Shown here: positions 59,602 through 64,000 of the stretch, piece after piece
How positions within the stretch are numbered: the stretch's first letter is position 1
Layout of the letters: each line of letters opens with the position of its first letter
DNA from: Micropterus salmoides
Taxonomy: Eukaryota > Chordata > Actinopteri > Centrarchiformes > Centrarchidae
DNA length: 64,000 bases
Reading direction: 5' to 3'
Assembly: GCF_014851395.1 (NCBI RefSeq)
Contig: NW_024044348.1
Location: 27,066,676-27,130,675 of the forward strand
Notes under the pieces: model-generated
Told to the model about the DNA's origin: nothing
Databases searched by the model: none
Seen by the model: only the letters and a program-made list of their open reading frames with translations
Program-made: the position numbers and the translations under genes

Positions 59602-60101
59602 NNNNNNNNNNNNNNNNNNNNNNNNNNNNNNNNNNNNNNNNNNNNNNNNNNNNNNNNNNNNNNNNNNNNNNNNNNNNNNNNNNNNNNNNNNNNNNNNNNN
59701 NNNNNNNNNNNNNNNNNNNNNNNNNNNNNNNNNNNNNNNNNNNNNNNNNNNNNNNNNNNNNNNNNNNNNNNNNNNNNNNNNNNNNNNNNNNNNNNNNNNN
59801 NNNNNNNNNNNNNNNNNNNNNNNNNNNNNNNNNNNNNNNNNNNNNNNNNNNNNNNNNNNNNNNNNNNNNNNNNNNNNNNNNNNNNNNNNNNNNNNNNNNN
59901 NNNNNNNNNNNNNNNNNNNNNNNNNNNNNNNNNNNNNNNNNNNNNNNNNNNNNNNNNNNNNNNNNNNNNNNNNNNNNNNNNNNNNNNNNNNNNNNNNNNN
60001 NNNNNNNNNNNNNNNNNNNNNNNNNNNNNNNNNNNNNNNNNNNNNNNNNNNNNNNNNNNNNNNNNNNNNNNNNNNNNNNNNNNNNNNNNNNNNNNNNNNN
60101 N
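59602..60101. other. Assembly gap, 500 N
   Basis: Exactly 500 N characters, a conventional placeholder length, so the true size is probably unknown. The right arm of the inverted duplication starts at the first base after it. Reading frames spanning the N run are meaningless. Confidence 0.99.
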
Positions 60102-61469
60102 TGTGACTGTGACACAAAGCTGCATCCAGCGCAGGAACCTCAGAGGAAAAAGGCTCTGCTTCAAAACACGACCAGTCTCCAGTCTGCTGCTCCAGCGCTC
60201 TTATAAAATTTTGTGAAGTGAGCCCATACTTTGAGGTGCAGCTTCCCTGCTGTGGACAGAAATAAGGTGACGATTAAATCCGTCAATCAGATTACACAAC
60301 TGCCAGCAAAGAAATGGCAATTTTGTTTTGCTATACAGATTAAATGTTAACGTAGGTAAGTAAAACTATAATTTCAGTGTCAAAAAAGTTACATCTCAAT
60401 AAGAAAAATTAAAATGGTCTGACGCTGAAATAGTTCAGTGAAGATTTTCACCTAATAATGTGAAAAGAGTTACATAATCACATGGTGTTAAAATGTATTT
60501 TTATTCCATTTCATACAGTCACCACATATTTTCATTCTAAGGATATCATGCTCATTTCACAGCCAAGCTCATGTAACAGTCAAATATGTAATATTAGAAT
60601 TACACAATATTCTATGTAAATAGTTATCACCTGACGTGTTTGATCTCCTGTATCAATATATGAGGAATGTTTGTGATTTATTTTCTGTACCCCTACGTTC
60701 ACTTTCACCCTTGCCTCCTACCTTTTGTTCTACTTCATGGAAGGGGGCTGAAGTTGTAACATGACAATTGACCGGAGAATTGTGTATTTACATCTGTTGT
60801 CAGAGATCGCCTCCAAAGATATCCTGGTCTGCCCCTTACGGCATTCCATGTACGCACTTCCTGCCTGCATCTTACACCCTGCTGTTATGTGCTATACTGT
60901 CTCAGGGGCATCCTTGCACAGTCTGCACCTGGAGTCCTGCCTGGTGTGGTAGACCCCATCCTCTATTGATCTTGTACTGAGTATCTGTTCTTGTGCAACC
61001 ATGATTTGTGCTTCCAGCACCCTGAGACTGTATATATACATTTATATATATATCACTTGCTTGAGATAACAAAGACATGCACAGTAATAGCTCATATACG
61101 GTGTGTCATATGGACTACTATGCAAGCAGATGATATCAGCAGTGAAGGAAAATGCCGTAAGTCACATAAACAAATCATTCAGCAGGTGTCTCCAACCTCT
61201 ACTATTGCACCACAAATGCTTTAGCCAACAGATGTTTCCCATAATTGCAGCATTTAGTTTTCCCGTTTTGAAATGCAAGACTTGTAATTACTATGTATAT
61301 GATACAGACAGAAGAAAACTCATCTCAGCGTTGGATGTGGTTTGAACATTTTGTTAATGGTTCTGCTTAACATTTTAAACTGCCAGTTACCATAAAAAGG
61401 ATAATGAGGATAAGAACACAAACAATCCCGATATCTGATCTGATGATTCTGTTTCAGAAAAAATAACTA

Positions 61470-62463
61470 CACTGTACAAAATTATAAACGCAATACTTTG
61501 TAAATTCACAAATCTGTCAAAATCTGTGTTAGTGAGCACTTCTCCTTTGCCGAGATAATCCATCCACCTCACAGGTGTGGCATATCAAGATGCTGATCAG
61601 ACAGTGTGAGTAGTGCACAGGTGTGCCTTAGGCTGGCCACAATAAAAGGCCACTTGAAAATGTGAAGTTTCACTGTATTGGGGAGGTACGGGGGTGTCCG
61701 GAAGCCAGTCAGTATCTGGTGTGACCACCATTTGCCTCATGCAGTGCAACACATCTCCTTCGCATAGAGTTGATCAGGCTGTTGATCGTGGCCTATGGAA
61801 TGTCAGTCCACTCCTCTTCAATGGCTATACATCAGTTGCAGTCAGGTCGAGACCCCGATTAGGACGACGAGCATGCAGATTGCAGATGCAGATGGTTATG
61901 CAAACCGATTGTTGCAGCAGCTGTCCGGGTAGCTGGTCTCAGACGATCTTGGAGGTGAAGATGCTGCATGGGGAGGTCCTGGGCTGGTGTGGTTACATGT
62001 GGACTGCGATTGTGAGGCCGGTTGGATGTACTGCCAAATTCTCCAAAACGCTTTTGGAGACGGCTTATGGTAGAGAAATGAACATTCAATTCACGGGCAA
62101 CAGCTCTGGTGGACATTCCTGCAGTCAGCATGCCAATTGCACGCTCCCTCAAAACTTGCAACATCTGTGGCATTGTGCTGTGTGATGGAACTGCACATTT
62201 TCGAGTGGCCTTTTATTGTAGCCAGCCTAAGGCACACCTGTGCATTACCCACGCTGTCTGATCAGCATCTTCATATGCCACACCTGTGAGGTGGATGAAT
62301 TGTCTCGGCAAAGGTGAAGTGCTCACTAACACAGATTTTGACAGATTTGTGAGCAATATTTGAGAGAAATAGGTGTACATAGAGAACGTCTTAGACCTTT
62401 GAGTTCAGCTCATGATGAATGGGGGCAAAAACAAAAGTGTTGTGTTTATAATTTTGTGCAGTG
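61470..62463 (-). mobile_element. Internally deleted Tc1/mariner element, right-arm copy (994 bp)
   Basis: This is the mirror of 10464-11464, with the same CACTG(T/C)ACAAAATTATAAAC ends and flanking TA. It is 7 bp shorter near 62,371. Confidence 0.9.
61740..62173 (-). pseudogene. Tc1-like transposase, deletion derivative (right-arm copy)
   Basis: The minus-strand frame from 62173 gives the same N-terminal DNA-binding peptide as 10761-11075, and the same deletion of the catalytic core. It is inactive. Confidence 0.8.
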
Positions 62464-62663
62464 TATGTCAACCTGTTTATACTTGTTTTTTATTTGAAGG
62501 AATTATGGAAAATTATTCAATTCTGAGCTTGAAATACAATTTAGAAAAACATGTACTGATGCAAAAACCCTCCCTTCCCATTTTAACATGCTATAATGCT
62601 GTAAATTACACATGCTGTTTGGTGGACCCAAATTGCCTTTTGAGAAACCCAAGACATTGTTGG

Positions 62664-62734
62664 CCCCAGTGCGAATCAAGCCCACTACCCTGGCAATATT
62701 TATGCCACAGTCTCTCACCTGAGCTACAAATGAC
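62664..62734 (-). repeat. tRNA-like (possible SINE head) segment, right-arm copy
   Basis: Mirror of 10195-10265, with the same box A-like and weak box B-like words on the minus strand. Confidence 0.3.
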
Positions 62735-63035
62735 CACAGGACCATGTTATAAAAGCAACAACAAAAAATAGAATTGCCTTAAGGCGCACTGGGAGGCACG
62801 TTGGGGGAATTAAGCAGATGTGAAACATATTCCTTTCATTCCCCAGGGTGACAGATGAGTGATGAATGTTGGGATAACAAGGGATCAGAGGTGGGAGGAG
62901 GAATAATGAGGATCTGCTCTGACTAGCCACCTCATTCCTCCACCCACCTACACAGACAATAAAACTGCTAATGTTGCTACAGCTTCATTTACTACTACTG
63001 TGAATAAAAATGTCTCACTTTTTCGATCCCCTTAG

Positions 63036-63212
63036 GAAATGTTTTTCTCCGGACCCTTGCCAGGAGGCCACAGCGCAATCAGCAACAGCACCCTGCTGCT
63101 TAAAGGGAATCTGTGCCTTGTTGTTGGAACACCTCAGCAATCCGAAAGCAAGCCAACATGGGCTCCTCTGCCCAGGTCCTCAAGCTGAAAGGCAGCCTCA
63201 CTACTTTCAAGA
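63036..63212 (+). other. Exon-like open segment of unknown identity (right-arm copy)
   Basis: CTTAG precedes and GTAAGG follows a 177-nt stretch with one fully open, Cys-rich frame. It mirrors 9715-9891 with one visible substitution, which changes Leu to Pro. Identity is unknown and it may be chance. Confidence 0.2.
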
Positions 63213-64000
63213 GTAAGGATTGCAGGTTTTAAGATTTCAAACTTGCTAAATTAATTGAATAGAAATTCCTGACGTGTACTTTTCCACTAACGAGGTTCTT
63301 CACTTAAAAGAAATCATTTACGTTTGGTTTTACACAACTTTTTTTGTGATCCAATTTTTTTATATTTAAAACAAAGAGATACAGACATATACAGACCAGT
63401 TGGAGTGAAAAAGACAAAGAACAAACAAACCCAACAAAACCAATTTACAATAATGTAAAAAAAAAACAAGAAAACATTTTACACATGACTTGAACATCAT
63501 AAGACCTGTAGTTGTTTGTCCTATCCATCCATGGACAATACATTTGTCAACATCACACCAGTGCAGCCTATCTACAGTAAGTGTAGACAGGTAGACCATA
63601 GGTAGACTTGAAAAAGTTCAGATTTAAGGAGCAACTTAACAGGAGTTTGAAAAGCAATGTTTACTGCCCTCTGTGAGGTTGAAAGCTTCATGTATGGTTT
63701 ACTTCTGGATGCATCTGGCGTCATTGATAGCTGTGGTTGGATATGATGAAAAGTGTGCTCTGTTGCACCTGTAACCACACCCCAGTGAAGAAAATTACCA
63801 TATGCTGTTTTGTAGATACTTTTTGATCAGTGATCACTGTCACCACGAACCTCAGTGAAAAATACATTGTATTTCCTGTGACTCCTGTCACAATAAAAGT
63901 CACAGTCTTTCTCCACTTTGTAGAATTTAATGTGAAATAGACGCAGTAGGAAAAGTTTGGTCACTGTTGGCAGGATGATTTGTTGGATTGAATGCCTGCA

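Larger units (their letters stand above)
60102..64000 (-). repeat. Inverted duplication, right arm (~3.90 kb, reaches window end)
   Basis: This is the reverse complement of 8914-13070. It starts exactly at the gap edge and is cut by the window end, so its full length is unknown. Relative to the left arm it lacks ~220 bp (the interval between two CTTCCATGAAGTAGAACAAA copies), ~15 bp near 60,805, ~15 bp near 63,265 and 7 bp in the Tc1 element, plus scattered substitutions. Confidence 0.9.

Noticed and set aside
59303..60206. Open frames running through the N gap
   Set aside because: They consist mostly of unknown residues created by the gap and carry no information.
61694..62185. 163-codon frame antisense to the Tc1 transposase, also at 10749-11240
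   Set aside because: It is the opposite-strand shadow of the transposase fragment and inverted repeats.
1..64000. CRISPR array, prokaryotic operon or phage
   Set aside because: No regularly spaced direct repeats with unique spacers, no compact genes and no ribosome-binding pattern. The repeat families are vertebrate.

Overview
The window looks like AT-rich, gene-poor DNA from a teleost fish nuclear genome, probably a percomorph. This is inferred from the repeat content: several Tc1/mariner families, a chromodomain-bearing Ty3/gypsy element with a sushi-like gag, LINE 3' ends with AATAAAGC-type tails, and many (CA)n/(GT)n microsatellites. I found no host protein-coding gene that I can name. 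Every long reading frame with a recognisable domain belongs to a transposable element, and every one of those is broken.

Layout. 1-8.9 kb is intergenic, with LINE 3' remnants on the minus strand (4.6 and 8.5 kb), a short MITE-like unit (6.17 kb) and other dispersed repeats. 8,914-13,070 is the left arm of a large inverted duplication. It contains an internally deleted Tc1 element (10,464-11,464). The right arm is 60,102-64,000 and begins at the last base of a 500-N assembly gap. 13-25.5 kb is unassigned DNA with microsatellites and a G22 run. 25.6-29.8 kb holds a LINE whose central reverse-transcriptase segment is inverted relative to both flanks, and whose 3' UTR appears split by a ~1.5 kb LTR-like insertion. 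30-37 kb is mostly unassigned, with a teleost dispersed repeat at 31.8 kb.

37,502-42,898 is a complete-length but frameshifted Ty3/gypsy chromovirus-type retrotransposon with two LTRs and a 5-bp target-site duplication. Its gag-pol overlap carries a -1 slippery heptamer. Two different Tc1-like elements follow in the same orientation: 44,178-45,767 (DD34E, ~200-bp inverted repeats) and 46,262-47,486 (short inverted repeats, nearly intact apart from one frameshift and one stop). 47.5-59.6 kb is repeat-laden intergenic DNA with a TIR-bounded element (50.0-50.9 kb), a LINE 3' end (51.1-51.75 kb) and a LINE interrupted by the 3' end of another LINE (56.85-57.96 kb).

There is no operon or pathway in this window. 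The history readable here is layered transposition, nested insertion, local inversion and decay. The most notable structures are the inverted duplication abutting the gap (biological palindrome or false haplotype duplication), the internally inverted LINE, the gypsy frameshift site, and a perfect 20-bp-arm palindrome next to a Tc1 end. I do not see a convincing new biological system. Repeat-family statements rest on recalled family features, not on a database search.
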